A DNA stretch of 46,100 nt from Hyphomicrobiales bacterium (GTDB lineage Bacteria; Pseudomonadota; Alphaproteobacteria; Rhizobiales; Aestuariivirgaceae): assembly GCA_016710435.1 (NCBI GenBank), contig JADJVV010000011.1, positions 1-46,100 of the forward strand, read 5' to 3'. Position numbers and translations under genes: made by a program. Under the pieces are notes generated by a model. The model was given only the letters and a program-made list of their open reading frames with translations. It searched no databases and was not told the DNA's origin. Below, in pieces: positions 37,401-44,422 of the stretch (its first letter is position 1; each line of letters begins with the position of its first letter).

Positions 37401-38339
37401 GACGAGCGGAAGCATATTCTCATCACCGGCACGCGCAGCCAAAACGACTCGCGCGGCGAGGCTCAGCTTCTCAACCGCACACGCGGCGGCGAGACGACAA
37501 TCTTGATCAACGGCAAGCCGGTGTTCAACTACGGGCGAATTGAGCCGTTTGCGACGGTGATCAGCACCCTTGTGGATGCGATCCGCGAATGGAAGAAGGT
37601 AGCAGGCGGCGAGCCTCCAGCGAAAGCCATCGAGAACGCCACGCGCGCACTTGCTGACCAAGCTCGGAGCAAGACGTTCCTCCAGGGCTTTGACGGCTTG
37701 ATGCAACTCATCGACGGGCGCACGCGCTCGCTCCCTGACGCTGCCGTGAAGGCCATCGTGACCGGCGCAGTGCCAAACCTTGTGCGCCAACCGCTGCGCA
37801 ACGTTGATGGCTTTGCCCGCGATACCCGCAACGCGCCGTGGTATTACCAAGCGCTCCCGCTCGCGAGCTTGGCAGAACCGCTCTACGACCTGTATGGTCG
37901 TCCGATTGTGAAGGATTTCAGCCCGCTTGGACGCCTTGCGCTTGGTAGCGCCACAACGAAGATTCAGCCAATGCAACCGGCAGACCGTGCGCTAGAACGA
38001 TGGAACAAAGCCCACGAGGGCGACCCGCAACAGCAATACAACCCGGTTCACCCAAGCGTATTCCGCTTCAAGGACGCGCAGGGCAAGTGGCAGCAGATGC
38101 GGCCTGACGTGATTGCTCGTTTCCGGCGTGATGCCGGGCGCGCTTTTGCTGCGGATGCCATCGCGCAGTTCGCCAGCCCGACGGCACCGGCTGCGGAGGA
38201 AGTTCGCGGGCTCCGCTCGGTGAAAGATCGCTCGTATGACGCGACCAAGAAGAACCTGCTTGGCGCTGGCGTCCAGCCTCCGAAGGTTGCGCGGCCTATG
38301 CCGACGCTGGCCGAGGTGTTCGGGCAGCGGTTGAGGTAG
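31209..38339 (+). CDS. polyvalent protein 2, main part (reliable from about 31460)
   Basis: Domains in order by nucleotide position. Module tag (31464-31571). Inorganic-pyrophosphatase-like polyvalent domain (about 32155-32575; YKLGHLNISGLDIS, DGDHIDIFVE, EFDEHKAVLG). Helical region. Sliding-clamp-like segment (about 33700-34450; AVATDGRVLFF, RYPQWRQVVP, ADYVMEVLRAM, AHAVVMEMA). Second upstream tag, an unidentified domain (34630-34955) and downstream tag copy 3. Coiled coil (about 35600-35870). HTH-like DRQIQKQTGISEKAL (about 36075). LPD38-like C-terminal region (NGLLSGPATQTANIAGNT; RMVFPFVRTPYNIF). A probable packaged and ejected multifunctional protein; the N-terminal 80 residues translate garbled sequence. 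Confidence 0.75.
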   Translation: MTQLKRVYAGQVWGRAAQRCVERRPHPAPRPRPPQRGGGAPPPAAGGGGGSGVFWGGRPPGRKGGAENYAGRRRRAGVERRIYPSIKSADPVTRDESGNVIPLSQRFNSDSNSILYATERPTIEQTGLPRDRRAAFMDLADTLIEDGIKQPEELAAFLDRIQPDGRLRKFSQAMWNYLGTVSPELSGTHDWISIYATKKAEQAPEPEFSPSLGQWVIDAEGFMGPVIAVDENGAVTLEAEGGEEQTAKLPVKPTSAPADDTKPSQSITGSNAETPAAMPVPETGEASPVDQAAHEAATSPLNDRAEPTQAQKEAGNYKLGHLNISGLDISVENPAGSERKGTDKGGKAWSVTMADHYGYVKGTESRDGDHIDIFVEPGTPEDFAGPVFVVNQKDTYGEFDEHKAVLGPSITTAEQARAEYLKNYSPGWKGAGDVVKFDSATAFKAWATERQRRGAVRQETADKFAVNEAPVGEQQTALSSTDAPQVSEIDRRIADAEASGVVLSDADKAKIRKAFDNAEDAQKQANRLSGASSDPLNKGNSFPMGVGFTRMTKRTEQRIDASVKKAGEAVKFFNKAKLLRADVEALLAGKGTEADKAAKADKRKRYQAEVAAKLLTWKKGDKIASFTIERVNMDRDGYPSSYTISGEGIVKGVHDKVDVVKEIFGGDKQAFRKTIDEARVAQQETKDGAAAIADAPQALAAEVSTPEPVKESQPVKGPALTAQKKFLLEKIDDAIAEAPAETRFSAKTQGLQLTLSEVEQTEEGSDAWKRLMAKLKASYAMTSKLTKYDLVRDLRAMLQESRRADGVVTIEIPGDGTFTILNNKKTLREFKDMAKSFPTTVPKPDLPTATALRASGIPALAKGKVPPQDKVRVVGLFAAKDDDRPGIKFVADTGDAAVATDGRVLFFIEQPGEGSQEKPVFYKPTGGKTESEERYPQWRQVVPKDARRVFSDIDTGRLWQIARQASAVYKEAVREEKANRKVTLTSPTPRIEFWKNADGSLGIATPGYTASEINGSYEHNVTPGAESIGVLDADYVMEVLRAMRALGNDSVNIGVAGTQTGRNTFTFDAGDAHAVVMEMAAPVDAPATPPAQKAPKPSELSATERPVAVSADQDAAYMRAVESGDMETAQRMVDAAARGAALGGALPVDLAQGIYLHWDGENRVTVVQKDRRGVDEIGMFEGYLPKTDDRPAHFLMFALNPNKQGRGIGPLAIKALANMGELMVDSTERDMRSSLSKIDAKQTGEDEFKIKSADPVTRDESGNVIPLSQRFNSDSNSILYATERPGLYADPEFAAAMEELTTPGESPFIPLSDAARDLVRDTAGAKYGPDFTAEEAAQVAMNLNGGITSAYQDQRERETHAGWIASAAKILETDGLDSVVRELLADPARLSFNPVKVKLAQMAADQLAQRALLQRSPADRETAERLLWAYNVTGTQAGRAVAARDHVHASTEELHRRAIANMLFTPPAHKRAQIEKAITLKEKNERIAELERKLTDTRAQLERQLAEMTDRSAQNSEFLATLAGNLAKARAAANAKVAALNKQIAELRGQKDQSQLLAEANAARIAAIEAGLLRDYGLTLHDLFVSREALVRLRGSAIVKNALTGFNQKEALAQRLRMEGKSDRQIQKQTGISEKALADVFARVDEALTKQLEPWLDRGFSLGDFEQLDDQGNRIDPAKIIDDKGNLLGATLRAKITPEEKAARLKSILGAINSTTEARNTGALKRTARFGDGNNGFGFDLNRPEHAAMVARAIQRTDGNASDMIYEYWINGLLSGPATQTANIAGNTASMALEFAIQRPLEAMINATIFRDAAGAQLGEFRSMAKYASGIFATAVNRAKQAWRTEISTFDAERLDQPLVIRGGGSKIESEQFVIGGTPGRVIRTPSRLLNFADEFSKYLIGGLEAAAQAHRLAKANGLTGEEFDKFVASQVNTNGSQAWLAAVDKAHRLTFTSELPDMLKKANDMLRDRATTPGGAALKFFLRMVFPFVRTPYNIFATGLRKTPLGTLRMAGKATAGLVDSWKGTRPFFDSYPKAALAGDMAEQLVGWVAALVLAGMAEGDPDDERKHILITGTRSQNDSRGEAQLLNRTRGGETTILINGKPVFNYGRIEPFATVISTLVDAIREWKKVAGGEPPAKAIENATRALADQARSKTFLQGFDGLMQLIDGRTRSLPDAAVKAIVTGAVPNLVRQPLRNVDGFARDTRNAPWYYQALPLASLAEPLYDLYGRPIVKDFSPLGRLALGSATTKIQPMQPADRALERWNKAHEGDPQQQYNPVHPSVFRFKDAQGKWQQMRPDVIARFRRDAGRAFAADAIAQFASPTAPAAEEVRGLRSVKDRSYDATKKNLLGAGVQPPKVARPMPTLAEVFGQRLR
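31464..31571 (+). repeat. downstream module tag, copy 2
   Basis: Nearly identical to 34956-35062; encodes IKSADPVTRDESGNVIPLSQ followed by RFNSDSNSILYATERP. Confidence 0.85.
34515..34629 (+). repeat. upstream module tag, copy 2
   Basis: DNA-level copy of 30659-30770; precedes a different, unidentified domain (GIYLHWDGENRVTVVQKDRR). Confidence 0.85.
34956..35062 (+). repeat. downstream module tag, copy 3
   Basis: Long-form tag nearly identical to copy 2 (31464-31571), closing the second variable domain. Confidence 0.85.
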
Positions 38340-38550
38340 GTGCTTGCAAGCTGGCCGTGCAAGCAGGGCGCTTGCGCGGCGCTGGTGTAAGTATCAGCCA
38401 GATGCGCGTGCGCTTGCCCGTCGCTAGACAAAGAGAGTTCCGCCATTTCTTGAGCCATCCATGCTCGGCTTCGCGCTCCACATGTTTGCCGCAAGCGTGG
38501 CAAAAATACATACCAACCAAGCGGTCTGACTGTCTTCTGCTTGCTTTCAT
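38296..38550 (-). CDS. possible small zinc-knuckle protein
   Basis: Begins MKASRRQSDRLVGMYFCHAC; YFCHACGKHVEREAEHGWLKK looks like a zinc-knuckle segment in a basic context. The C-terminal third overlaps the end of the plus-strand polyvalent gene by 44 nt and is low complexity. It lies 3 nt downstream of the next minus-strand gene. Plausible but unconfirmed. Confidence 0.4.
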   Translation of the reverse strand: MKASRRQSDRLVGMYFCHACGKHVEREAEHGWLKKWRNSLCLATGKRTRIWLILTPAPRKRPACTASLQAPTSTAARTPRPASA

Positions 38551-38553
38551 AGA

Positions 38554-38835
38554 TCAGTGGCGGCGATGATTTTGGCGGCTTGTCATGTGCCAGCCGTGGC
38601 AGACTTCACAGGGATAAGGACGAAGGAACGACGTGTTGGCACCACGTTGTTTGCGGCGCTTGATGGCATTGCGGCATTGGTCCTCGCTCTCATAGGAGAG
38701 CTTGCCAGCCGACTCACAATGCTTGAGTGTGACCGGGGAGGCGTAAATGGGTTCGTGAACGGGATCGCAGGAGGTAGGGAGGTTGTCGAGAATTCGGAGG
38801 ATGCGCGCGGCGTCCTTTTGTTTCCGTAGGTTCAT
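38554..38835 (-). CDS. small phage protein with CxxC-WH motif (93 aa)
   Basis: Start at 38835 (MNLRKQKDAARILRIL). The C-terminal half has a Cys (CRNAIKRRK) and PYPCEVCHGWHMTS, a zinc-finger ending I associate with small conserved phage proteins (YxCxxCxxWHxTS). Function unknown. Part of the minus-strand operon downstream of the portal. Confidence 0.65.
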   Translation of the reverse strand: MNLRKQKDAARILRILDNLPTSCDPVHEPIYASPVTLKHCESAGKLSYESEDQCRNAIKRRKQRGANTSFLRPYPCEVCHGWHMTSRQNHRRH

Positions 38836-38880
38836 GGTGGGGTTGCGCCCGCCGCACGGATGCACGGCGGGCGCGTGGGG

Positions 38881-39384
38881 TTACTCGGCAGGGGTTTCGG
38901 CTGGCGCTTCGCCTGCGGCCTCGGTAGCGGCGACAGGCACAGCGTTGCCAACCGGCTCCGCCAAAACCGCTGTTTCAGCAGCAGGGGCATCGGGTTCAGG
39001 TTCCACCAGAACGCCTGGAGGTGGCACGACTGGCCCGCCGCCAGGGAAAACGACAGTCACCGGCTCGCTTGCGGGCGCTTCAACGGCAAGCGGAGTGAGC
39101 TTGTAACCGCTCTCGAACACGTCGGCGGGGCTCCAAGACTCGTAGCCGTCGGCATACTTCACGTAGTAGCCGCCGACCAGGGGCTTGTGCTTGCCCACGT
39201 ATTCGGCAGACACACGGATAATGGTCGTTTCGGGGCCATTGACTTCGGCGGTGGGGAAGATGACAACCAGATCCGTGATAACGGGAGTGCCCTCCATCGC
39301 GGTTTGCACCGGGCGAAGTTCGACGATTTTGCCAGCCTGAACGGTTTTGTGGCTGGTGTAGAAGGGTAGTGCTATGGGTTCCAT
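38881..39384 (-). CDS. phage protein with GGYYVKYADGYESW motif (167 aa)
   Basis: Residues 1-30 contain a short beta segment. LVGGYYVKYADGYESWSPAD (about 68-87) followed by VFESGYKL resembles PGDYG/DUF-type phage domains. The C-terminal 65 residues are a disordered Ala/Pro/Glu tail. Located in the portal operon. Role unknown. Confidence 0.65.
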   Translation of the reverse strand: MEPIALPFYTSHKTVQAGKIVELRPVQTAMEGTPVITDLVVIFPTAEVNGPETTIIRVSAEYVGKHKPLVGGYYVKYADGYESWSPADVFESGYKLTPLAVEAPASEPVTVVFPGGGPVVPPPGVLVEPEPDAPAAETAVLAEPVGNAVPVAATEAAGEAPAETPAE

Positions 39385-39420
39385 GTGCTTGGTGTTGTTT
39401 GCTGTTACGGGAGGGTGAAA

Positions 39421-39720
39421 TCAGGGCGGTGCATCGTCGTTCGCGTTGGCTTTGAAGTGCTCCTTGGTGTAGGCTTCGATGGTTTGAATCTGTTGCTCGG
39501 GCATGGTGGCGAAGTTCTTGATTGCCCGGTAAGCCGCGATGCGCTGGTCGCGCTGCTCGGGTGTCAGATCGGACTCCATCACTTGCTGCGTGAGTTTCGC
39601 CATCTCGTCGCGCATCAAGCCCGCCATCCGCTGCCACTGTGGCGAAGCGCGAACGTCTCGGAACTCTTCAAGGTTCCGGTAGGCTTGTTGCACGGGGCCG
39701 ATGGCGACAGGTTCGCTCAT
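39421..39720 (-). CDS. helical protein downstream of portal (99 aa)
   Basis: MSEPVAIGPVQQAYRNLEEF then a long helical segment ending EAYTKEHFKANANDDAPP. Possibly a portal-associated or head-tail connector helper. Its ATG overlaps the stop of the 29-aa ORF upstream (ATGA). Confidence 0.65.
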   Translation of the reverse strand: MSEPVAIGPVQQAYRNLEEFRDVRASPQWQRMAGLMRDEMAKLTQQVMESDLTPEQRDQRIAAYRAIKNFATMPEQQIQTIEAYTKEHFKANANDDAPP

Positions 39721-39806
39721 TCAGTCGTGTGGAAGGTTGGGATTGTCCCGCGCGGCGTGTGGCGCGTCCAGATAGCGAGGGCGGTGAACCAAAGGCGTTG
39801 TTTCAT
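39717..39806 (-). CDS. possible 29-aa peptide between portal and next gene
   Basis: MKQRLWFTALAIWTRHTPRG... with a short hydrophobic start. It begins 5 nt after the portal stop and ends overlapping the next ATG, so it bridges the two genes by translational coupling. No other support. Confidence 0.35.
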   Translation of the reverse strand: MKQRLWFTALAIWTRHTPRGTIPTFHTTE

Positions 39807-39811
39807 GCTGG

Positions 39812-41950
39812 TTACTGTTGCGGCGGTTGCTTGGTCTGCTGCTGTTGCGCCTGCTGCATCATCGCCTGTTGGTAGGCGACGACCTCTTCGGCGGTCGGGA
39901 TCACAATCAGCTTGTCCACGTTCTTGATTTTTAGCTTGCGGAGAATCTGCCGGTAGATCGGTGCAACGCGCGTCTGCATCAGCGGGGCGAGGCTGTAATA
40001 GCGCTCCACGGTGTCGCGCGCCTGGGCGTTGGCTTGCAGCTCCTGCGCGTCGTTGCTGGCGTTGCCGGTGACTTCGAGGCTGATTCGCCACTTGTAGCGC
40101 TTGGCATCCAGTTTCTTGAGCGACTGTAGCGCCAAAAGACCATCCTCGCCCTCAACCTCGAACGCCTCTTCGTCGTCCATGTGCTCGATTTCGATGGCCA
40201 GCGACCGCTCGACAATCTGCGTGATCGGCTGCTCCATGTTGACGAGGATCGGGTTAAACATCTCCCGCCCGGTGTTCTCGTTGAGGTTCGCGCCAGTCGC
40301 GGTCTCCACGGTGTTCAGGCCAGCCATCGCCGCGTCATTTGGTCCCGCCGTGCCTGAGAGGTTGGTCATCATCTGGTTGGCCACCGACATGATGGCTTCC
40401 AGCTTCGCGCCCTTGAATTCGTTGAGCGGGATGCGTTCAACGATTCGCTCGGCGGGCAAGTTGGGATCGAGCTTCCGGTAGGTGGTGCCAGCGTTCAGCC
40501 TCAACGCCGGGTTGTTCTGACCCTCCTTAGTCTGTTCCGAATTGAAGAACGTGACCGTGCCCGCTTCGGATAGCGACAAATCCCAACGGTTGATGGTCAG
40601 GTCGATGAATCGCTGGAGTTCCCAAAAGATTTCGACGGCACCAATACCATGCCAACATCCGTCAATTTGCCACCACGGGTTGTTGTAGTATGGCCGCTTC
40701 CCGTCGTCATAGACGTTCGCAACGTGGTCGTAGAGGATTGGTCGCTTGGTGTCGCGGTCGATGAGCAGGTGAACGTTGTCGAGGCGTCCGGTTTGCGTGG
40801 CGTCAAACCACAGATGCACCTCGGCCACGCGAATCACAGGGTCGGCGCGCTCCTGGCGGTTCACATCGGCACCGGCCTCAACCTTGGTCGGGGCTGACGA
40901 CGAGCGCGAGTTGCTCGATGCGGTGCGCAGGTAGTCGAGCGTGCGCGGGTAAAGCTGTTCGTCCCATCGGCCAGCCTCCTGCATTCGCTTGATGAACTCC
41001 GTGACAATCTCGATGGCCGTCATGTCGTAGTATTCGACAATGCAATCAGCGGCTTTGCCCTGGAGGTCCGGCGCATCGAGCGGCGCGAGGAAGTTACGGA
41101 AGTCAACCGGGCGCGCATCGCTGCCGCTGTAGGTGGTGACATCGCGGCGAATCTTCATCTCGGCGAACGTGTAGCCTTCGGGCTGCGGCGTCTGTTTGTC
41201 GCGACTGAGCACCATCTGCCCATCCGCGTTCAACTCCCATTGATCTTCGCCTTCCGTGATCACCTCGCCGGATACATCGCGGATAGGCTTGCCATCCGCC
41301 CCAATCGCAACGGTGGCATACGTCTCGTAGCTGTAACCCTCGTGACGATAGCCCGTCTTTACTACGCACTCGCCACGGATGCCCGCGAGTTCGACGGACT
41401 TCATGCCTTTATTCCGCAAGCCCGCCTCTTTGAACTTGAGTTGCGCCCACGAGTTCGCAGCATCGGACAACGCGGGATCTTGTGCGCCCTTCGGCTTGGC
41501 CGTCGCCCACGAGTCGGAGCCGAAGAAATGGTTCTGCGCGCGCGAAACCATCTGCTGCGCGCTCTTTCGCGTCATCGGGAAATGGATGTTCTGGCCCTGC
41601 TTGTAAATCCCCTCGGCACCGCGACGCCAGTTGAATTTCATGTGATACACATGATCGAAGAAAAGGCGCTTCTCCATCCACGTCAGATCATCAAGCGAGA
41701 ACGTCGAGCCGTTCACGAGTGACGCGAAGCTGGCCTTGCCGTCGCCTTGAACCTTGTCGTAGCCCATCGCGCTCTCAAGCTCGCCAGCACGACGGAAGAC
41801 GTGATCAACGAGGATTTGTTCTTGCTCGCGGTCCAATTCGAGCGCCCCGCGAAAGATCACCTGCGGCGTGTGGGCATCTTCGGTCAGCGCAAGATAGGGC
41901 TGGCCTTCGAGGAAGGCGGCAATCTGTGAATCGGCGGTCAACGTGCTCAT
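39812..41950 (-). CDS. portal protein (712 aa)
   Basis: Starts MSTLTADSQIAAFLEGQPYL. Length and order are those of large podovirus portals: N-terminal helical region, a central clip/stem region containing VYDDGKRPYYNNPWWQIDGC and GAVEIFWELQRFIDLTINRW, a helical crown, and a Gln-rich C-terminal tail (MMQQAQQQQTKQPPQQ). It forms the dodecameric ring that anchors terminase and tail. It is encoded on the opposite strand to the capsid gene, about 27 kb away, which is unusual for phage head genes. Confidence 0.88.
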   Translation of the reverse strand: MSTLTADSQIAAFLEGQPYLALTEDAHTPQVIFRGALELDREQEQILVDHVFRRAGELESAMGYDKVQGDGKASFASLVNGSTFSLDDLTWMEKRLFFDHVYHMKFNWRRGAEGIYKQGQNIHFPMTRKSAQQMVSRAQNHFFGSDSWATAKPKGAQDPALSDAANSWAQLKFKEAGLRNKGMKSVELAGIRGECVVKTGYRHEGYSYETYATVAIGADGKPIRDVSGEVITEGEDQWELNADGQMVLSRDKQTPQPEGYTFAEMKIRRDVTTYSGSDARPVDFRNFLAPLDAPDLQGKAADCIVEYYDMTAIEIVTEFIKRMQEAGRWDEQLYPRTLDYLRTASSNSRSSSAPTKVEAGADVNRQERADPVIRVAEVHLWFDATQTGRLDNVHLLIDRDTKRPILYDHVANVYDDGKRPYYNNPWWQIDGCWHGIGAVEIFWELQRFIDLTINRWDLSLSEAGTVTFFNSEQTKEGQNNPALRLNAGTTYRKLDPNLPAERIVERIPLNEFKGAKLEAIMSVANQMMTNLSGTAGPNDAAMAGLNTVETATGANLNENTGREMFNPILVNMEQPITQIVERSLAIEIEHMDDEEAFEVEGEDGLLALQSLKKLDAKRYKWRISLEVTGNASNDAQELQANAQARDTVERYYSLAPLMQTRVAPIYRQILRKLKIKNVDKLIVIPTAEEVVAYQQAMMQQAQQQQTKQPPQQ

Positions 41951-41965
41951 TGTTGCATGGTAATA

Positions 41966-42184
41966 CTAGCCAGCATTTGACGCTAGAGCTTTTCTGTCTG
42001 CCTTCCTTCGCAGCCGCTCGGCGTTCTTGTGATCCCATTTGTCTGCAAACGTGCGTGCAGCCCAGTCTTTCGCCCGCTCAACCATGCGTCCCAGCGCTGA
42101 TTTGAGTTCAGGCGTTGCTGATTCATCGAGATGCACATGGACGCTCGCCAGTTCTTCGTCTTCTGCAATTTGCTGTAAGGTCAT
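41966..42184 (-). CDS. small helical protein upstream of portal (72 aa)
   Basis: MTLQQIAEDEELASVHVHLD then a basic helical C-terminal half (KDWAARTFADKWDHKNAERL...). It begins about 20 nt after the outer core of site B0 and ends 15 nt before the portal start. Possibly a small terminase or portal helper; no specific assignment. Confidence 0.6.
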   Translation of the reverse strand: MTLQQIAEDEELASVHVHLDESATPELKSALGRMVERAKDWAARTFADKWDHKNAERLRRKADRKALASNAG

Positions 42185-42204
42185 AGTGGTCTTGGGTAAT
42201 TCGA

Positions 42205-42296
42205 GCCGAACAAATTTGCTGGAGACAACGCTCGAAGGTCGTCTGTCGCATGGTTGAAAGTCTATCGCTCGCGTGTCTCAGCAAAAGCGTTCGGCC
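42205..42296 (+). repeat. attC-like site B0
   Basis: GCCGAAC (42205-42211) and GCGTTCGGC (42287-42295). Stem TTTGCTGGAGACAACGC with GCGTGTCTCAGCAAA, with one extra G in the 5' arm. The 5' arm begins AACAAAT, as in classical attC sites. It is the array end nearest the portal operon. Confidence 0.85.
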
Positions 42297-43530
42297 AAGA
42301 AACAAAATCACCCGCATGATTGCAGAAGAACCTAGCTTTTGGACACAGTTTGCTCTCTCCGACGTAGCTGGGGTTACTCTCGCTGGACTCGTGGGCTACT
42401 TTGCTCACGTCTGGCAGAGCAGCCGCCATGAGGTTACAGAGACCGCCAAGCGCTATATCGACCTTACTCTTGCTCGCACCAACATTCCCTACACGAAGAT
42501 TTGTGACCAGCTCGAAGCCCTCAGAACCGCTGGGGTTCATCTGTTCACCGCGCAGAGCCAGTTTCGCCGATTCTTTGCTTACCTTGATGCTCGCCGCATT
42601 GATCATCCTTGGAAGTCTGACGATTTGTTCCGCCAGATTGATCCGCTCGCATTCTTTCTCTACACTAACCACCACGCCTCTAGATTCGACAATCCAGAGT
42701 GGGTTTACGAGGTTGTGAAGGATTTCATGCTGGGAACAAAGAAAGAACCCAAGAATGATATGGCGAAGCCATCTCCAAAAGATGAAGACACCTAATCCAA
42801 CAGCAATTGCGAATGCCAACCTTGGATCGACGTAACCACCATCCGCAACGGGGCCGAACAAAACGGATGCAGATAACCGCTCTGGGCTATCTGTCGTATT
42901 TGCCACGTCTTGGGTTCGCGGTATCTGATCCGAGACGTTATGCTCTCCGCGTAGGTAGCCCACAGGAAAGCCGAGACCTTCACTGACACGCTCGTCGATT
43001 CTGCGGAGCGCTGCCTCTTCCTCTGGTGTTGGTGGCGTTGCGTTCACCTCGTCGATCCAGTCCAATAGTGCTTCTGCGCTTTCTTCATTGTGGTCGATGA
43101 CGGCTTGCGGTGTCGGGACGGGCAGTTCATCCCACATTCCGCCGATGATGCGACGAGCTTGCCGGAGACCTTCAATTATGCCGCTCCAGTTGGAGAGCAT
43201 TGACTCTGTAGCTGGCTGGTTGATCCACGTCTCGACTTGCTCATATCGTGCGATGATTCTCAGTCGGGCTTCAGCGAGCGCATTGCGTTGCTCATCCCGC
43301 GCCGAACAGGCGGCGTGATAATACACGAGCACGCGATCTGGATTCAGGTATGAATGAGCGCCTCGAATGCTTGATTGTGCCGCCTTGAGGATTTGCCCCT
43401 CAAAGACACAGAATCGCCCGTGTTCGATTTGAGCCTCGATGTTTGCCCACTCTTGGGAGTTCGCCATTTTGTGCGCTTCCTCGCCGCAAATAGTGCGGGA
43501 GCCGTCTGGAAGAATGATGATTTCGTTCAT
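42262..43530 (-). CDS. cassette gene with read-through through B1 (422-aa frame)
   Basis: The credible protein spans 43530 down to about 42939 (197 residues): MNEIIILPDGSRTICGEEAH, helical, with GIIEGLRQARRIIGGMWDEL. The frame crosses the B1 core as CAT AAC and continues NVSDQIPRTQD... with a membrane-like stretch (LAFAIAVGLGVFIFWRWL) just beyond, which may be a separate small membrane protein. It then runs antisense to 42316-42795, and finally crosses B0 in the same phase (WPN AFAETRER, stop). The part beyond B1 is probably not one native protein. Confidence 0.55.
   Translation of the reverse strand: MNEIIILPDGSRTICGEEAHKMANSQEWANIEAQIEHGRFCVFEGQILKAAQSSIRGAHSYLNPDRVLVYYHAACSARDEQRNALAEARLRIIARYEQVETWINQPATESMLSNWSGIIEGLRQARRIIGGMWDELPVPTPQAVIDHNEESAEALLDWIDEVNATPPTPEEEAALRRIDERVSEGLGFPVGYLRGEHNVSDQIPRTQDVANTTDSPERLSASVLFGPVADGGYVDPRLAFAIAVGLGVFIFWRWLRHIILGFFLCSQHEILHNLVNPLWIVESRGVVVSVEKECERINLAEQIVRLPRMINAASIKVSKESAKLALRGEQMNPSGSEGFELVTNLRVGNVGASKSKVDIALGGLCNLMAAALPDVSKVAHESSESNPSYVGESKLCPKARFFCNHAGDFVSWPNAFAETRER
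42316..42795 (+). CDS. putative membrane-associated protein (159 aa)
   Basis: Start MIAEEPSFWTQFALSDVAGV (ATG 42316). One hydrophobic segment near residues 14-30 (VAGVTLAGLVGYFAHVW), then a soluble helical region. Normal-looking sequence with aromatic-rich helices (RRFFAYLDARRID, PLAFFLYTNHHASRFDNPEW). It runs against the other genes of the right array. The opposite strand is also open throughout. Confidence 0.6.
   Translation: MIAEEPSFWTQFALSDVAGVTLAGLVGYFAHVWQSSRHEVTETAKRYIDLTLARTNIPYTKICDQLEALRTAGVHLFTAQSQFRRFFAYLDARRIDHPWKSDDLFRQIDPLAFFLYTNHHASRFDNPEWVYEVVKDFMLGTKKEPKNDMAKPSPKDEDT
42852..42943 (+). repeat. attC-like site B1
   Basis: GGCCGAAC (42852-42859) and CGTTATGC (42936-42943). Stem CGGATGCAGATAACCGC (42864-42880) with GCGGTATCTGATCCG (42918-42932), with one extra G in the 5' arm. 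Confidence 0.9.
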
Positions 43531-43562
43531 GGTGTTTTCGGTGTCTGGGGTGATTCAAAGAA

Positions 43563-43651
43563 GCATAACAATAAAAATGCAGGCAACGCTCTAGGGCGTC
43601 TTTGTTGTATTCGGCACGCTGGGTTCGCGTGCCTGATTTTTGACGTTCTCC
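43563..43651 (+). repeat. attC-like site B2
   Basis: GCATAAC (43563-43569) and CGTTCTCC (43644-43651). Stem AAAAATGCAGGCAACGC (43573-43589) with GCGTGCCTGATTTTT (43627-43641), with one extra G in the 5' arm. Unrelated in sequence to A3, its counterpart beside the other Lar copy. Confidence 0.9.
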
Positions 43652-43989
43652 CTCCGCTCTGTGCCAGGCTGCGATGTCTGCGAGTTCCAGAGAGCTTTCA
43701 CCGTGGCGGCTACGTGAGCATCACGCCCAGCATCATCCCTAGTGCGTCCAGAGCAGTCTAGCGATGGGCCTGCATGATGGCACTTCCAACATTTGATATA
43801 GACTGGCCCCTTTAGTTCATTGCCGCCACGGATGGACATTGCCACCAGCTGCTTCAGTGTTTCGCCTCCTTTCCTCTTGATGGGTGTTTGGAACCCAAGA
43901 TTATAGGAGCCGCACGAAGGGCAGGCGATCATCTCCATGCCGAAGATGAACTTGCATTGCTCTTTGGTTTTATCGCGTTGATGGAACAT
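43591..43989 (-). CDS. Lar-like restriction alleviation protein, copy 2
   Basis: Almost identical to the protein at 1444-1905 until the core: changes include Thr to Arg in IKTKGGE and Val to Ala in DDVGRD. Same CPSCG...CWKC...ALWNS architecture. Both copies look intact, and most of the roughly ten nucleotide differences appear silent, as expected if the function is maintained. Past the core (GAG AAC) the tail becomes NVKNQAREPSVPNTTKTP, different from copy 1, because it is encoded by the neighbouring site B2. Confidence 0.72.
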   Translation of the reverse strand: MFHQRDKTKEQCKFIFGMEMIACPSCGSYNLGFQTPIKRKGGETLKQLVAMSIRGGNELKGPVYIKCWKCHHAGPSLDCSGRTRDDAGRDAHVAATVKALWNSQTSQPGTERRENVKNQAREPSVPNTTKTP

Positions 43990-44124
43990 AGGTGGTAGAT
44001 GTCTTTGATGGTGTCGAAGTCTCTCCGCCAGGGAGAACAAACCTACTGCTGGCAACGGGCCGTCCGCAGCGGGTCTGTGATTGCGGTGTCCTCTCCGGCC
44101 CGTGCCAGAGTAGGAGCGTTCGCC
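43644..44124 (-). repeat. Lar cassette copy 2
   Basis: Inverted 481-nt duplicate of 1309-1789, bounded by the cores CGTTCTCC (43644-43651) and CGTTCGCC (44117-44124). Confidence 0.9.
44032..44124 (+). repeat. attC-like site B3
   Basis: GGAGAAC (44032-44038) and CGTTCGCC (44117-44124). Stem CCTACTGCTGGCAACGGGCC with GGCCCGTGCCAGAGTAGG, with one extra base in the 5' arm. Sister of A2. Confidence 0.9.
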
Positions 44125-44375
44125 TTCTCGCCGTGGAGCGGGCAAAGGCCGCTGAAAACATAGATGCCCTTCAGCCCCATGAATCCGTTCCCGTGGCAGT
44201 TGTCCATTCGTGGGCATGTGCAACCCGCGATCACCGCCGCTTGCGATCCTGGTGCGGGATGTAATTCGTTGAGGCACTTGCCTTGGGTCTCGCACTGCAA
44301 AGCGTGTTCACAGCGCGCGCAACAGGCGAACAAATCGGATGCAGCCAAGCTCGAAGGTGTCGGTGTAGTATTCAT
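44043..44375 (-). CDS. cassette-encoded Cys-rich protein (110 aa)
   Basis: The ATG at 44375 is inside site B4, giving an attC-encoded N-terminus MNTTPTPSSLAASDLFA. It is followed by CARCEHALQCETQGKC, related to CWGCKHTLQCETVAEC of the gene at 2697, then a second Cys/His group (CTCPRMDNCHGNGFMGLKG...LCPLHG) likely to bind zinc. The frame crosses the B3 core as GCG AAC and ends APTLARAGEDTAITDPLRTA..., the same tail type as the gene at 986. Unknown function. Confidence 0.6.
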   Translation of the reverse strand: MNTTPTPSSLAASDLFACCARCEHALQCETQGKCLNELHPAPGSQAAVIAGCTCPRMDNCHGNGFMGLKGIYVFSGLCPLHGEKANAPTLARAGEDTAITDPLRTARCQQ

Positions 44376-44411
44376 AGTTTTGTGCTCGCTGGCTGATCCG
44401 AAGCGTTCGCT
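44325..44411 (+). repeat. attC-like site B4
   Basis: GGCGAAC (44325-44331) and CGTTCGCT (44404-44411). Stem CGGATGCAGCCAAGC (44336-44350) with GCTGGCTGATCCG (44388-44400), with one extra G in the 5' arm. The loop contains the start of the gene at 44043-44375. Confidence 0.9.
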
Positions 44412-44422
44412 GAACTGAATCC

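Noticed and set aside
36528..37976. 482-aa minus-strand ORF
   Set aside because: Antisense to the conserved LPD38-like region of the polyvalent gene; composition is that of a reverse-complement shadow.
38340..38400. Short GCTTGC/GCAAGC inverted repeats after the polyvalent gene as a terminator
   Set aside because: GC-rich and imperfect with no T tract; overlaps a possible minus-strand gene, so the evidence is too weak.
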